Positions 10,549 through 23,232 of a stretch of DNA of 64,000 nt are shown in pieces. Numbering within the stretch: the stretch's first letter is position 1; the number at the start of each line of letters is the position of its first letter. Location of the stretch: NCBI GenBank assembly GCA_030141605.1, contig JAQGDQ010000504.1:67501-131500 (forward strand), in the 5' to 3' direction. The notes beneath the pieces are model-generated. The model saw only the letters and a program-made list of their open reading frames with translations. It did no database searches and was not told the origin of the DNA. Position numbers and translations under genes: made by a program. The stretch comes from Tubiluchus corallicola (Eukaryota; Priapulida; Priapulimorpha; Priapulimorphida; Tubiluchidae).

Positions 10549-12863
10549 TTAGTTTGCAATGGATTTACAAACAAATGAAAACCGTCGTGTACATTTTATA
10601 TCATTCCATTTGTAATTACTGTGATGCATCGCATGTAAACAGTGTTCATTTCTGTCTTTGTTGTTAGGATTTTTCTTTATCCAATTGGTGTATATCATTT
10701 CATGACCATTAGAAACCCAGATCCAGTGACCTTCTCTGTGTTGATCTGTCCCACCAATCCAGGGATGTTCCATGTCTAAAGAAAGGTCAAGGGCACCTCA
10801 TTATTGAGCAAAATCAACAATTAGTTGCAGTTGCATTCCTAAAAGAAGTTATGTTTCTTGTAACTCATGTAGGTACCGAGCATTTGCATTACATGTGATC
10901 CAAGCACAACACTTCTTTATTCTCTGCTATGTTTCACGCTATGTAATGAAATTAGTAAGTAAAACAATCATGAACACAAACTTTTCCTGAATATTATCAT
11001 ACGCCTCACATGCATATACTCCTGAAGTTGGTAATAGGTCCTGACACAAGCAATCAAAAAGTTGTTAGTGCCAAAATACAGCCTTTCACATTGGCCAATG
11101 GAGATGAATTTTATATTAGGTCAAAGGGAATTAAAATAAATAACATTTGATGAAAATATTTCAAATACTTTAAATTGCATGATAGTGAATCTTACGTGAC
11201 ACAGTGGAGAAGTTTGACCCTTTAATTAGTCAAGCCTGTGTTTTTGGGAGAGATTTTAAACTTTAGATTTTTTTGAAGAAGAAAGTTGGTCAATTCAAAA
11301 CTACATACATGACTGCGCAACGTTTGTCACATGTGTTGTGTCATTTTGGTGTTTTGGTATTGATTCGTTGGAAATCAAAATAAGCCTCGTCAAGAGTTGG
11401 ATTTAAATTATATTTGCAATAAATCCACTGTTTTTATAATAATAGAAAATTGATCTCAAATGCATTATTTGAATTCAAACATCGTTTTTTTCTGTGTATA
11501 AACGATACGAATTACTTAAAAAATTTGACTCCCTAATTTAGCAGTTAACTAACAATTTATATGTTTCTCATATATCACTCAGTGGGATTGGGAAATAAAC
11601 ACCATTTTGCTTTAAACTCCTCAATTAACTCGCATTAACTGTGTTCTTTTATTGATGTCAAATTTATAATCAGAAAATGATCACCCAGAAATTGATGAAA
11701 GAAACTGATTTCTATTTGTGAAAGAGGGAATAGTTTGCCAGATCAGTTTTGATTTCTTTTGTAAAATCTAAAGCGTTCTGTTTTAATGTGAATATTAATA
11801 TTAATAATAGTAATTAGCGTTTCCACGCTATTTGCAAAGATGTTACACATCGTCAAAAAACCTATATGTAAGACCACACACCAAGTGCGCCACACCACAC
11901 TAATATGGGCCTTTAGGATAATGAAATTATGGGGCCTCTCTCAAACAGAGCCACCAACTAACTCAATAGCACCTGTCTTGAAAATTTTTGCTCGTGATAT
12001 GACTTAGCGACATTTACATAGCTTGAAGAAAACTTGTTTCAAATTTTTGAGCAAGAATAGACTAGAATAGTTAATTATTGTTTTTTGATAAACATATTCT
12101 TCAAGAACAACACTATTTTACTATTTATTGCAAACCAAATTAGAACATATTTCAACACAACCATAGTGAAAAACATATTTTTATTCCATGTTATCAAACC
12201 TGGAGGGCTAGGCTGGAGCCTTTTTTAGCTTATAGGATAATCTGGGTTTGCCAATTACATAACACAGTAAAATTTGTAAATGATTTAAATAACTTGCCTG
12301 GTCTGGCTCCAAGTTGCTTAGCCAAAAAATTTTGTTCTGCAGGGGTCGTTACAGCTGGCAGGTCTCCACCAAGCTGCTTGCACCATATCACAGCTTTCCA
12401 CCAATCTATCTTTGGCGTTGCGAAAAACTGATAGCAATGTCCATTGTAGAACATTCCACCTCTTGGACAACAACTTGCGTTTGTCCTGGACTAGAGGAAA
12501 ATGAATAATCGATCTGATAAAACAGACACCAAGTGCTTAAATCTTTGCTTAAGAGGGTGCTGGCTGTTATTTTTCTTTTAAGCATTATTTTCTTTACGAC
12601 TATTCGGTAATATGCATTTTACAAAAGAGCACATAAATAAACACATTTAAAATATAGAATTTTTCCGTGGAGACCTTAAGCAAACTGTTAATAAATAATT
12701 ATTTCTTAATTTACTAGCAGTACTAAGTGTTAAGACGAACAATTGTTTGCATTGACATACACGTAGTTACCTTGTTAGCTTCTCTTTTACTGCCTGCGCT
12801 TGAACTTTGAAGAGTCACCAAGAAACACAGTAGTAATAAGTCTATCAATATAGGCATATTCAT
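10549..12863 (-). CDS. Secreted C-type lectin, copy 2 (170 aa, 3 exons)
   Basis: Exons on the minus strand are 12863-12771, 12490-12298 and 10775-10549 (93, 193 and 227 bases), with the same structure as copy 1. The signal peptide (MNMPILID start) and lectin-domain landmarks WIGG, WVSNG, NPN, KWND and FVCK are intact. Relative to copy 1, I count 4 of 31 residues changed in exon 1 and 12 of 64 in exon 2. In exon 3 the 31 residues before the ligand loop are unchanged, but about 20 of about 33 differ in the loop (residues 128-161). An extra cysteine (NASCCP) gives an odd number. The site after Trp-Asn is Asp here and Glu in copy 1. Intron 2 again begins with GC, in the ideal context CAG|GCAAGT. 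Unlike copy 1, the start codon region is not interrupted. Confidence 0.9.
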
Positions 12864-13671
12864 TGCGCGTATTGTAACTATTGTCAAGACGAAGGTGAAC
12901 TACAAAAACAACTTTTGCAAAATCAACTAGCGGCAAAAAATAAAAAAAAGGTAAAGTGAAATTTCAGATTGCAAAGAGTTTGCATAATATTGACTAAATA
13001 GATTTCTTAATGTGCAAATCTGTTAAAGTAGATTTGTTAAAGTTGTTAAAATCTTCCCTAAGATTAAATTATATGCTCAAAACATTCTGAGAAAAATCGA
13101 AAATTTTTAGAAATGTTCAGATTTCTGATCATCACTATCGTCGTTGTTGTCGCCATTATTATCATCATCATCATCGTCATCATAATATCTTTTCTATTAT
13201 CATCATTATCGCAATTACAGAAGAACCTGAATTAAAACTCATTGAAAGATAATCAATCAACAGTATTATGTTTTACAAATAACGTTCATTTAACTTACTG
13301 TTTAAAGTAGCACTCAGTAAACTGTCTATTGCAAAATTGTAATTATAACACTGAAAAACTCTTGCCAAATCTGCACGATTCTAAATTACTCGTCCTACAA
13401 GCTCCAAAATGTGTTAAGTTGAAAACGTGATTGTTGGATTTTCTATTGTGAACATTTTAGAACCTTCTCTTTTTGAAGCTCTCTGCATCTCTCTTTGTTG
13501 CGTTTTGCGTTTAGAAGTCTTTGTTTATCAGGCCATGTTAGAATGCACATAGGAATACTAGGAGGGATGCCTCAACGTGGAGGCAGGTGTCCTCCCAAGG
13601 CAAATGAATTACATGTATATATTTTCATGACAAAGGCTGGGTATTTTCTACTTTAATTTTCCAAAATTTAA

Positions 13672-13955
13672 ATCAAAATTGGACGCAATCTTAAACTGTA
13701 GGACAAGCCAATCTACTCTTTAGAATATAAAAAAAAATACCATGGTTTCAAAAATGACTTAGGTGAGAGAATTATTACCACACAAATGCAATTTCGAGTT
13801 TGTGCCACTAGTTGGTCGCTGTTACATTCATTTTGCCATTCGCTCAGTTCAGATGTGTTAGTTTGTGACAAACTATATACGTTTGACAACTCATGCACGA
13901 GCACAGCACAAATAGAAATTTTAATTTTTATCTTAAAAGAGAACCGGGCGGTTAT
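13672..13955 (+). repeat. Dispersed repeat family A, copy in duplication unit B
   Basis: It matches 7660-7925 and 655-975. The surrounding region 12890-15340 is the non-coding upstream half of unit B and shows no gene. Confidence 0.7.
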
Positions 13956-15339
13956 GCAAACAATCGTTCAGAATAAAGAATGCTCTAAAATATTGAAAAC
14001 TACAATAGCTTTTTTGAATCAAAGCTTAGATTAAATAATAATTACCTCGTATACAAAAATTTTGTTAAACTTTCAAAGCTATGCGCGGCTTAGTGAATCT
14101 GCCAAGATTGGCTACGCCACTTTTTTGTCACATTTGCATGACTAACAAATAGAATGCGGCACGGTTATAACATTGATCATGAACTGCTGTGTTAGTTTCT
14201 GACGTCGTATGGCGTAGAGCCCATTTTCGTGACACCATGCATTTAAGCAGTAACAGTTAGGCAAACGTGCTTGACACGCAAGGGAAGATGCCTGTCATTG
14301 CACAAACTGTGGTTAATTTCTGACATAAGCAATTGCAGTGTTCAGTTACCATTAATTAACTTTCTAAGCTAATTATTCAAATATAAGAAACAATTGCTAA
14401 CTTTTGTAGGCCAGAAAGTAAACATTTTGGATAGTAAATTAAAATGAGATTGAGTATAAATGATATCCGGTTATACTGTCCTCTTTTAGGATATCAGTGT
14501 TCAATATTGCTTATGTGCTGCTTCAGCTATTTTTACTAGCTGCAATTAAAGTGTTTCTCGCACGAGGAATGACCTTTAACTTTTAATTAATTTTTATTTT
14601 AAAGTTAAACTGTAGTACCTAACTACATTAGAATTCATAATAACTATCGAATCTAGTTCACAAAACCACATATATCTTATACACTTTTCAAGTTTTTGCA
14701 TTTTTTCATATATATATATATATTGTTACTTTTGCAATATGTTACACGAAGTACAAATATGGAAAAATATATAAATAAGCATAAACGTTTAGGCCTGTAA
14801 ATAATTCATTTTGTTTTTAGACAATTTTGTCAGTCCAACTCCTGCACACTGATGTGACCCGTTGTTTGTAAATCATTAAAGGTAGGTAACTTAGTAAGTT
14901 ATTCAGGGCAAATTTCTTCTGCCCCAGTCCCATGTGAAACTTCTCCATGTACACCTATATTATAAATCTTCAACTGAAAGAGTTGTCACAATCTGTAAAG
15001 TCAGGTAACAATTACTTGAAGCTCAGTGGTAGGACGCATATTGACACTGTTTTAGAGAAGCCAACCATTGGATGGACAAAGATTGTAGGAATGACGCAGC
15101 TGTACAAAACTACGGTATAATTATGTACAATAGACCTGTAGGCCTACCCTTATTTACAAACATATAATATTTCACATTGAGTTTCGTATTACATTTGCAC
15201 TACAGTAGGGAAAGTATTTATCATCCCCTTCCTGAGGTGTTGGAGGGAGGGTGAATACGGACTCCCATCAAAGTTTTTCTAATTTTTTGCCTTTTAGCTG
15301 TGACCTAACCTTTGACCTTTGTTCTAGCCCTAACCGAGT

Positions 15340-15475
15340 TTTTGGTGTGAAGTAGAATGGTGTGGGCAGTATTTGTGTAGTGTGGTGGGTGTGGTGTGGT
15401 GTGGCATGGATTGTGTGGTGTGTGTGTTGGTCTTGAAAGTTTATGCGCAAAATTCTTTTTGCAGGGCTTTATGCC
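15340..15475 (+). repeat. Short GT-rich array with tail (unit B)
   Basis: This is the counterpart of 9300-9470. The GTGGTG stretch is followed by TTTATGCGCAAAATTC and GCAGGGCTTTATGCC. Confidence 0.75.
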
Positions 15476-15826
15476 ATGGTGCATCATAATAGTATTGCAC
15501 CAAATTTAAAACAAAAATAAATGCAAAAAAGTCTTTCAATGTGAGTACGATATTCGCACAAAATTGTTACAAAGTAATACAATTAATAAAGCAATTTTTT
15601 TGAAACCTACTTCAGGTACACCTTTTCTTATCCTTTAACACCGGGAATATGTACCATGGGACAAATGTGAAGCAGAAGGATGGCCTAAAATAATAATTAG
15701 TTAATATTAATTAAAAACGTTATTATTAGTATTATAATGATAAGACTAGTGGCGTATTTTAAGAGTAAATTACAGACGGCCTGAAGAAAGACAGAGCAAG
15801 TAATTAGTTATCGAAGCTTGACTACT

Positions 15827-17085
15827 TGGCATTGGATTCATAAATGGAAGAAAATCATGCCGTACAAGTCGTACAGACAGGAGGCTTTGGCGAACTCAAA
15901 ATTCGCACAGTATTTCAACATCTGAAGTTTTGCTTCATGGTTTGTTTATTGAATAATTTTCCCACTGTCAGGTGAAGTTTCATAATCATGTGTCGTAATT
16001 ACTGAGTCAGCGTTTTCTTACCTTATAAAATATTTCAGGTCCGTAAGTTAGCAGTATATGAAACTGATTGACTTTCTTAACGTTTCTTAATATTGCTTTG
16101 GCGTGGTAGATTTTCTTGTCAGACGTTTTGAGTTGAACAGTCTGATTGTTAGGGTTAGCAAACGTCTGTATGTCTGTTCTATGATTTTTAGGGTAAGTTA
16201 GCAAACGTCTGTGTGGCTATTCTATTTGTCAATAATATTAACGATTCCTATACTCCTTATTTTGGTCGTGCTGTCATGTTTTGGACTGGTTAGTTTCAGA
16301 CCATTTGCGGGACACTCGCGTGAAATCACAAAACTACATCAATGACACAATGTGTGCAGCCTGTAACGAACAAGTTCCACAACGTTCTTAGTAAGCTGAG
16401 TGCAGTACGTTGCTCCCTGTTAGCTGCTATTGCCTGTTAACCAGCAATCAAGTTGGGGTAGAGAACAGTTTAACGTGAAATGAATTACTGAGCTGTCGTA
16501 TGGGTGCTATGAACCATGAATTTATTTCACACATCAAAAAATACAATATCAAACACATTAATAAATTTAAAATAAAATAATTTGAGTAGTCCACGGCGGG
16601 TGTTCAACCATACGGTCATTAACACGCTCACCTTACTTAAATGAAAAAATGATTATAGTCATGCATGCTTCTGTAGGTAACTTAATGTAAATAAGGATGA
16701 AGTAAATGATTTAATAATAGCAATGGTATAAGAGCAATAAACATGAATTGTTACAAATCTGTCAATGCACCACTTACTCGTATTACAATACACCATATTA
16801 CTTACTTGTATATACAATTATATATATGTACCCAAATTTAAGTGGTGGAGAAGAGATTAAATTATACTTGTAGTAATAACTATAATTGTATAGAACATTT
16901 AAATATAATTCATGGTAGTAATGTAGCCGTCATAACCATTTAAGAATAGGTTATGGGGAGGGGAGGGGCAAATTATAAGAATATAAGTGATTCATTAGCG
17001 AAATTAATGCTACAATAATACATTCAAAATTTTTTGTATCATGAGGAAAATAATGTTGGTTATGTATGGGTGAAGAGAGGCTATG
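15827..17085. other. Intergenic, no gene seen; dispersed repeat family B near 16500-16760
   Basis: Around 16500-16760 the words ATTTCACACATCAAAAAATA, AAATGAAAAAATGATTAT and TAAATAAGGATGAAGTAAAT recur in the same order at 55905-55975 and 57885-57960, where a large GT-rich array interrupts them. Near 16140-16215 GTTAGCAAACGTCTGT occurs twice. No coding exon was found. Confidence 0.6.
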
Positions 17086-17090
17086 TGTTC

Positions 17091-17441
17091 CGAAATGCTG
17101 GCGCTAGTGCCCGTCTACCTAACGAATGGCGAAATGCAGGCGCTAGTGCCCGTCTACCTAGCGAATGGCGAAATGCAGGCGCTAGTGCCCGTCTACCTAG
17201 CGAATGGCGAAATGCAGGCGCTAGTGCCCGTCTACCTAGCGAATGGCGAAATGCAGGCGCTAGTGCCCGTCTACCTAGCGAATGGCGAAATGCAGGCGCT
17301 AGTGCCCGTCTACCTAGCGAATGGCGAAATGCAGGCGCTAGTGCCCGTCTACCTAGCGAATGGCGAAATGCAGGCGCTAGTGCCCGTCTACCTAGCAAAT
17401 GGCGAAATTCTGGCGCTAGTGCCCGTCTACCTAGCGAATGG
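17091..17441 (+). repeat. 39-bp minisatellite, 9 units
   Basis: Nine near-identical 39-bp units (core GGCGCTAGTGCCCGTCTACC) lie inside an inverted copy of dispersed family A (about 17086-17605). The single-copy equivalent is visible at 53872-53915, and inverted near 810-850. Because 39 is a multiple of three, several frames are open through the array; these are by-products of the period, not genes. Confidence 0.95.
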
Positions 17442-17605
17442 CGAAATGCATGTAACAGCAAAGAACTAGTGGTGCGAATGTGAAATTGCATTTGTGTGAT
17501 AATAATGCTTTCATGTAAGTCGTTTTTGACAAAATAGTATGTTTCCTTTTAATCTTTTAAAGACTAGACCTACAGTTTAAGATTGGGTCTGGTCTTGCTT
17601 TAAAT
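17442..17605 (-). repeat. Dispersed repeat family A, inverted copy adjoining the 39-bp array
   Basis: The landmarks AGAACTAGTGG and ACCTACAGTTTAAGATTGGG are the reverse complement of the left part of copies at 655, 7660 and 13672. They match 53920-54075 in the same orientation. Confidence 0.75.
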
Positions 17606-18512
17606 TTCATTACTACTCGTCTTCCAACACTGACGACAGAGTATTTGGTCAATTAGCAAAGCAAGTTGCTTTGCAATTTTGTTGAAATGTTTAGGAGTTA
17701 ATCTTAATTCCTGAAGTTCTTTGGCAAGCGTTGAATTGTCTAATTTAAAATATGTAGATCAAAAAAACGTGGGTACTAAAAGACTGCAACTCGTTTATAG
17801 CTTTGGCCAGAGGCTTATTAACCAATGGACTAACTAGGCTATAGCCTAGGGCGCCAAAGTTTGAGAGCGGCACATTTTAGAAAAAAATTCTTATTCTCCT
17901 CGGAAGATCTGTAATCTTTCGTATTCATGCAAAGGGCACATATTATAACACACCACAGACAGTTACTGAGCGCTGCTTTTATATAAGTGCTACATAACAG
18001 ACAGGTACAAGGTAGTACACAAGAAGCAGTTGCGCAGTCTGCTTTAATGTAAATGCTATGCAAATACGTGTAATTAATAATGACACATAGAAACTAGATT
18101 AATAGTGTTTCTAATACGCCACAAGTAATTGTTTAACCTGCTTATTACATAAACAACAATTAATTCACAATAGAGATGGGCGGGACAGAACTATCAGCTT
18201 AGGAGGTGGTAAAGTCTTGATGCGCCCCTGACTTTGACACAGACATTCATAACTCCTATGTGTTCTTTTCAGAACAATATCAATCTTCGCACGTACAAGA
18301 CGTTCGTTTGTCTCCATTCGCAGCATTTCTGAAAATTTGGCTGTCGGCAGCGGAGATGTGAAAGAATTGCTGTGCCGCCCATGTATGGTAAGCTTCGTAA
18401 GTCTGCCAACTTTTTCGTGTTAATTTATCGATGTGAATGTGATTGAAAAGAAAGTGTTCGTGAAACGTACTCATGGTTTTCGAAAATTCAATGTGTTTTT
18501 GTACTGTAGTGC

Positions 18513-18635
18513 CAGGACCTATTTCAAGGGGAGGAAGTGGGGATGTTTCCCCGGGGCCTCACTCTCCAGGGGGGCCTCGCGCCAAAGTAACATTTTTTTG
18601 CTTTAGGCGAACATACTGCCTGCTCTCTCCCTCTC

Positions 18636-18707
<72 letters not shown>

Positions 18708-18927
18708 CCTCTCTCTCGTCGCACACGCACCATTTGCCAGTATTGACAAGTATTAAGGACTGGTCTTGAGAATAAAGCAGTTTTTCTTTCGATTGTTCTT
18801 TCCTTTAACAACTGTATAACTCCATATTTTCTCTTCGAAAAAGCTTCTCCGGCGTTCTAGCAGTTCAAAAATTTTCTGGGCGCCAACCATGGTACCCCGG
18901 GCCTCGCCTAGGCTGAAATAGGCCCTG
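18513..18927. mobile_element. hAT-like non-autonomous element with a perfect 8-bp target duplication
   Basis: The ends are CAGGACCTATTTCA and, inverted, CAGGGCCTATTTCA, both of hAT type. The 8 bases outside each end are identical (TGTAGTGC at 18505-18512 and 18928-18935). The element is 415 bp, with a (CT)n run inside (about 18638-18702) and no transposase frame. The spans 17606-18512 and 18936-18965 hold nothing else I can support. Confidence 0.85.
18638..18702 (+). repeat. (CT)n microsatellite inside the hAT-like element
   Basis: About 32 uninterrupted CT units, followed by imperfect CT-rich sequence to about 18715. Confidence 0.95.
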
Positions 18928-18967
18928 TGTAGTGCCATAACAATTGATGTTTGCTGGCTAGCTAAAC

Positions 18968-19605
18968 GGGTGTTACCAGAGCTGAAATTACAAGCCGAAA
19001 GTGAAATTTATGAAACACGGGCAACCAATACCGAACCGAAAGTATTTTTGCAAAACCGTTTACTGTCAAAACTGGAACAAATTCTGAAATAAGTAAAACG
19101 CTTCATTTTTGCTTTTTTGCTTTTTCTGCTCCGATACAAAAATTAATGAAGTAGCTACGTAAAAAAATTTGAAACAAAAAAGTAGAACAATGTTTGTGGC
19201 CATAGTTGATGATGCTTGAAAAATTTTGTTTTTTAAATGTTTTGTTGCCTATATTTCATAAATTATAAAATTAATCTTTGTTTTATTCGAATTAAATTTT
19301 CATATTTTGGTTGATTGTGCCTGGAGACCTTAAAGGTTCACAGTCGTCAGCGCTAAAGATGTGCCGCATTGCCGTAAAAAGCATGGGATAAATGGTACCA
19401 AAATGAACGATATTTACACTTTATTTGAACTATTTTAACCAAAATGTTTCAGCGATTTTTAACATCAAAGAGAAAAAATAATACTACCAAAACCTCGGGG
19501 GAAAATGCCGCTTAAAATTGCGTAAAGTTTTTTATCGTAAGCTGAGCCGAAAATGCAGTTATCTGCAAACTGAAACGAAATTCTTGTTTCGGTAACATCT
19601 CAGGC
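18968..19605 (+). mobile_element. Inverted-repeat element, left arm of a divergent pair
   Basis: It begins near GGTGTTACC and ends near GGTAACATC, so the ends are short inverted repeats. The segment from about 19310 (GATTGTGCCTGGAGACC) matches the reverse complement of 20800-20920, and the similarity continues toward the outer end. The second copy lies inverted at about 20585-21330. No protein frame was seen. Confidence 0.6.
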
Positions 19606-19744
19606 ACCAGTGTCACTGACCACATCGCCTGTAGAAGACTTATCCTACTCCTGGTCCAAATGCAAAACTCGAAACTACATTTTTATTGTAAATGCAATGT
19701 CTGTTATTCGTATACTTTGTCATTTGCGTTTTTAGAATGGTAGC

Positions 19745-20090
19745 TCATTAATTGTACATGTAAATGTAGTCTATTATTTGCATTTGTAGAATAATAGGTA
19801 ACTAGCTGAAAATGTGTGTGTGTGTAGTCTATTATTTGCATTTGTAGAATAATAGGTAACTAGCTGAAAATGTGTGTGTAGTCTATTATTCGCATCTTTA
19901 GAATAACATTTCGCTAATTGAAAATATAAGCGCCGTTTGTCATTTGCGTATTTGAAATGGCAGCCCACAAATTGGAAACTTAAGTGTAGTCTGTTATTCG
20001 CATCTTTCGAATAGCAGCTTACTGATTGGAAACGTACATGTAATTTGTTATTCGCATTTTTGGAATAGCAGTTCACTGTTTGGAAACGTA
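19745..20090 (+). repeat. Degenerate minisatellite of about 50-60 bp, about 6-7 units
   Basis: The unit TAGTCTATTATTTGCATTTG, followed by AGAATAATAGGTAACTAGCTG, recurs with increasing divergence, the first two units being almost identical. Confidence 0.75.
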
Positions 20091-20584
20091 ATTACAGCAA
20101 GTTTTTAGTTGTCTTCTTCGGTGGTTTTTCAGGCCACAAATCAATGATTTCATTTTCTTAATTATGCATCCATCCATCCATCCATCTTTGCTTGGTGATG
20201 TAACTAAACTCTTAAAAAATTCATCTTGCTTATAAATAAGTCATTGTTAAATAACAGTGTGTAACTTACATGTTTCTGTGCAGTTGCGAGAAAGTATCCC
20301 ATGCTCACCAACAGAGCCTGCTTAAATGCTTATGGCATGACCGATACCTAGGTCATTGCCAAGTTCTCTGAGATGAGACACTGAACCAGAAGAGGTGTCA
20401 TTGTAACATTCTTTTCCTCCCTCAGCTCGAAAGGGGCATAGTAGACTATAGAAATCCCACAGCAGTGATTATCCTAGTACTCACCTCTCCATTTGCTGAC
20501 CCGACCCAGTGTTATCTAACGTCGGTTGTGAGGCGTGCACTGTGTCCACTTCACTATAGTTTCTACGATGTGGTTCATTCCGGG

Positions 20585-21330
20585 GATGTTACTGAAATGA
20601 AATTTTTAGTTCGGTTTTTTGATAATTATATATAATTACACTTTCGGTTAAATTTCGGTTTTGATATAAATTTAATAGGTTTCGTTAATAATTTTGGTAT
20701 AATTTTTCCGAAGTTTCACTAGCAAATATCCAATTTAGCTTTTCTTTTCTCCTAGATGCCAAAAAAATGATGAAAAATTTTGGCTAAATTAGTTCAAATA
20801 AAGCGAAAATTTCGTTTACATAACGCTTTGTAACACGTGTTTACCGGCAATGTGGCATATCTTCAGTGCTGACCACTGTTAAGTTTTATGGTCTCTAGGC
20901 CCAATCAACCACGTTTGATTTTACTTGAGCAAAATTACTTTTAGTTTTATAATTTATGAACTACAAGCAAGAAAATGTTTACAAAGTAAAATTTGTTTAT
21001 TTCAATGAAGCATTATGTTCTTTAAACATTAATCATTACCGATACTCAAATCCAAAAACATTGTAACACATTAATATTTGTATTGTAAGCCACTTTGTAA
21101 ATGGCTTCTTTGTAAACTTGAGGTTCTATATTATGAAACCTCTTTGTGTTTTGCATTTGAATTTTTTGTCAGTAATTTTGCATCACGGGAAACAGAAAAG
21201 AAAACGAAATATTTTACTTAATTATTTTAGAATGTTCTTCTTTCGGTTTCAATAGCAGTTGGTTTCAAATGCAAAAATGCTTCTGTTCGGTTTCCTACGT
21301 TTGATAAATTTCTGTTTCGGTTTGATAAAT
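20585..21330 (-). mobile_element. Inverted-repeat element, right arm of the pair
   Basis: It is the reverse-orientation counterpart of 18968-19605. It starts at GGGGATGTTACTG and contains CTCTAGGCCCAATCAACC, the complement of the word in the left arm. The region 20100-20580 between them has a short (CATC)n at about 20168-20187 and no gene. Confidence 0.55.
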
Positions 21331-21370
21331 TTCAGTTTATGCTGTCTATTTGCTGCCTGTTTTAACGTAG

Positions 21371-21530
21371 GACAAAGTTGAGTATTTTCAGAGTGGCAAA
21401 GTTGAGTGTTTACAGAGTGACAAAGTTGAGTATTTTCAGAGTGACAAAGTTGAGTATTTTCAGAGTGACAAAGTTGAGTATCTCAGTCTGACAAAGTTGA
21501 GTATTTTCAGAGTGACAAAGTTGTTATTTC
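21371..21530 (+). repeat. 25-bp minisatellite, about 6-7 units
   Basis: The unit GACAAAGTTGAGTATTTTCA plus GAGTG is repeated head to tail, with a variant unit ending in TCAGTCT. Confidence 0.92.
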
Positions 21531-21641
21531 TAAGCTGAAATAATCCGCATTGAAGTTGAGGTGCAGGCTGCACACTGAAAAACATAATCTTGAGCAAATC
21601 ACTGTTAAAGTCAGCCATTGTTTTTTGTCACGTTTCTACAA

Positions 21642-21740
21642 AACACTTAGCAACCGTAAGAATATTGGTTGCTATGGACGTTGCGAAAGCACTTAGCAAC
21701 CGTAAGAATATTGGTTGCTATGGACGTTGCAAAAGCACAT
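21642..21740 (+). repeat. 49-bp tandem duplication containing a small hairpin
   Basis: Two copies of a 49-bp segment each contain AGCAACC...GGTTGCT, a 7-bp inverted repeat around an 11-base loop. Confidence 0.85.
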
Positions 21741-22109
21741 TGAAGTTGTGTTTAAATCCAGTATATGGCTCTTCCTGACGAAGATCTTAGCTTGACAATA
21801 GAAAAACCGGAAGCGAAATAACTACTTTCAGAAAGTACTATCGGAATTTGAATATACAAGTTTTTTACAATTGCAGTACTAGTTTCTAGACGGAAAAATG
21901 AGTACGAGGTTATAAAATTAGATTTTTAGTATTTTTGAACACTTTCTTGATATTTTGATGCTAGAATATTAAGGTCCAATATATTTAGTATTTGTTTTTG
22001 TAAACATTTATTCAACAAAATTTTTGGTGCATTCTACTTTGAAGCATGGTAATGTAATTTTAACTATTCCGACGTATAGACGATTTTGGTTTGCAAGCGT
22101 ATGCATTGC

Positions 22110-22640
22110 TTAGCATCACTCTTATCTGCTCATAAGACTCATGTAACTACAAAAGAAAATTCCTAGTTATTTAAAATGTTTGCAGTATCTAGTAGGATGT
22201 CACTGGATTGCCTTCCCAGTGTGCATCACTGACTCGCCTTCCCAGTGTGCATCACTGGCTCGCCTTCCCAGTGTGCATCACTGGCTCGCCTTCCCAGTGT
22301 GCATCACTGGCTCGCCTTCCCAGTGTGCATCACTGACTCACCTTTCCAGTGTGCATCACTGACTCGCCTTCCCAGTGTGCATCACTGGCTCGCCTTCCCA
22401 GTGTGCATCACTGGCTCAGCGAAAATGTACTTTTAATCTCATTGAGAGGTACAATGATTTATATTTTTGCTTGAGAAGAGTGTGTTGCGAATGCTCTGAT
22501 TATTTTTTCAAACTTTACACAATGTTATCTAAACTTGTTTAAAATCACTTACCATCAAAATGGCTGTGTCTAACGGTTGTCGTGGGAGTTTAACAGGTTT
22601 TATACAGCTATGCTGATGCAAAATTTCGAAATGAATATTT
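22110..22640 (+). repeat. Dispersed repeat family C with an internal 26-bp minisatellite (22197-22420)
   Basis: The flanks (CTCATGTAACTACAAAAGAA on the left, TTTAATCTCATTG and CAAAATGGCTGTGTCTAACG on the right) match 36290-36620, where the middle is a single degenerate unit. Here that middle has become about 8-9 units of 26 bp (CTCGCCTTCCCAGTGTGCAT core). Confidence 0.88.
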
Positions 22641-22774
22641 TTTAGCTTTTTGTAAGCAAAGGCCTTTTTTGTGCTTTAAATTCTACTTGGTGTTTTTATG
22701 TAAAGATGTGGCTTTCATCAAATTAATCTTGTTCTTGGAATTAAAAATCTTGTATTGTGGCTTAGAATATTGTT

Positions 22775-23232
22775 CAGTCAACCTCGGATATAAGGGACAC
22801 CTCGGGACCGGAAAAAATCGTCCCTTATATCCGATGTCCCTTATAGCCGAAGTCGAGTCAGACCGAGGGTGTATCTAGACCTGTACTTTTCTGTACTTTT
22901 ACCCACATTTTTATGAATTATTGCTACACATTCAGTGCAAACGGTATGTAGGAAGCTCCTTCAGTGATGCAAGATTTATGTGACTGCAGAAACCGAGCTG
23001 TTCGAAGGCTGAGTTTGCGAAAAATTGAGGTTAAAAATCAATCAATTTCGCTGTGATCATTTGGTCCCTTACATGCGAGGCAGTTTACCTGGGTTTATAA
23101 TATGTGGGACCTGAAGATATCGTCCCTTATAACCGAAGTCCCTTACCTTATATCCGACTACCTTATATACAAAGATTTTTACCGGTGTTAATGGTCCCTT
23201 ATAAGCGAGTACCTTATAGCCGAGGTAGACTG
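22775..23232. mobile_element. Tigger/pogo-like short element with inverted ends
   Basis: The left end CAGTCAACCTCGGATATAAG and the inverted right end CAGTCTACCTCGGCTATAAG agree at all but two or three positions, and sub-terminal CCTTATATCCGA words recur inside. There is no clear TA target duplication. Similar CAGT-starting ends are known from the pogo/Tigger group, hence the label. The stretch 23233-23857 shows no gene. Confidence 0.6.

Noticed and set aside
17091-17441. Regular repeats that could suggest a CRISPR-like array
   Set aside because: Units are adjacent with no variable spacers, the genome is an animal one, and no cas-like gene is near. The same applies to arrays at 22197, 25510, 31044 and 62928.
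17034-17491. Three overlapping open frames of 128-149 codons
   Set aside because: All are produced by a 39-bp repeat whose length is a multiple of three. The unit comes from a non-coding dispersed repeat.
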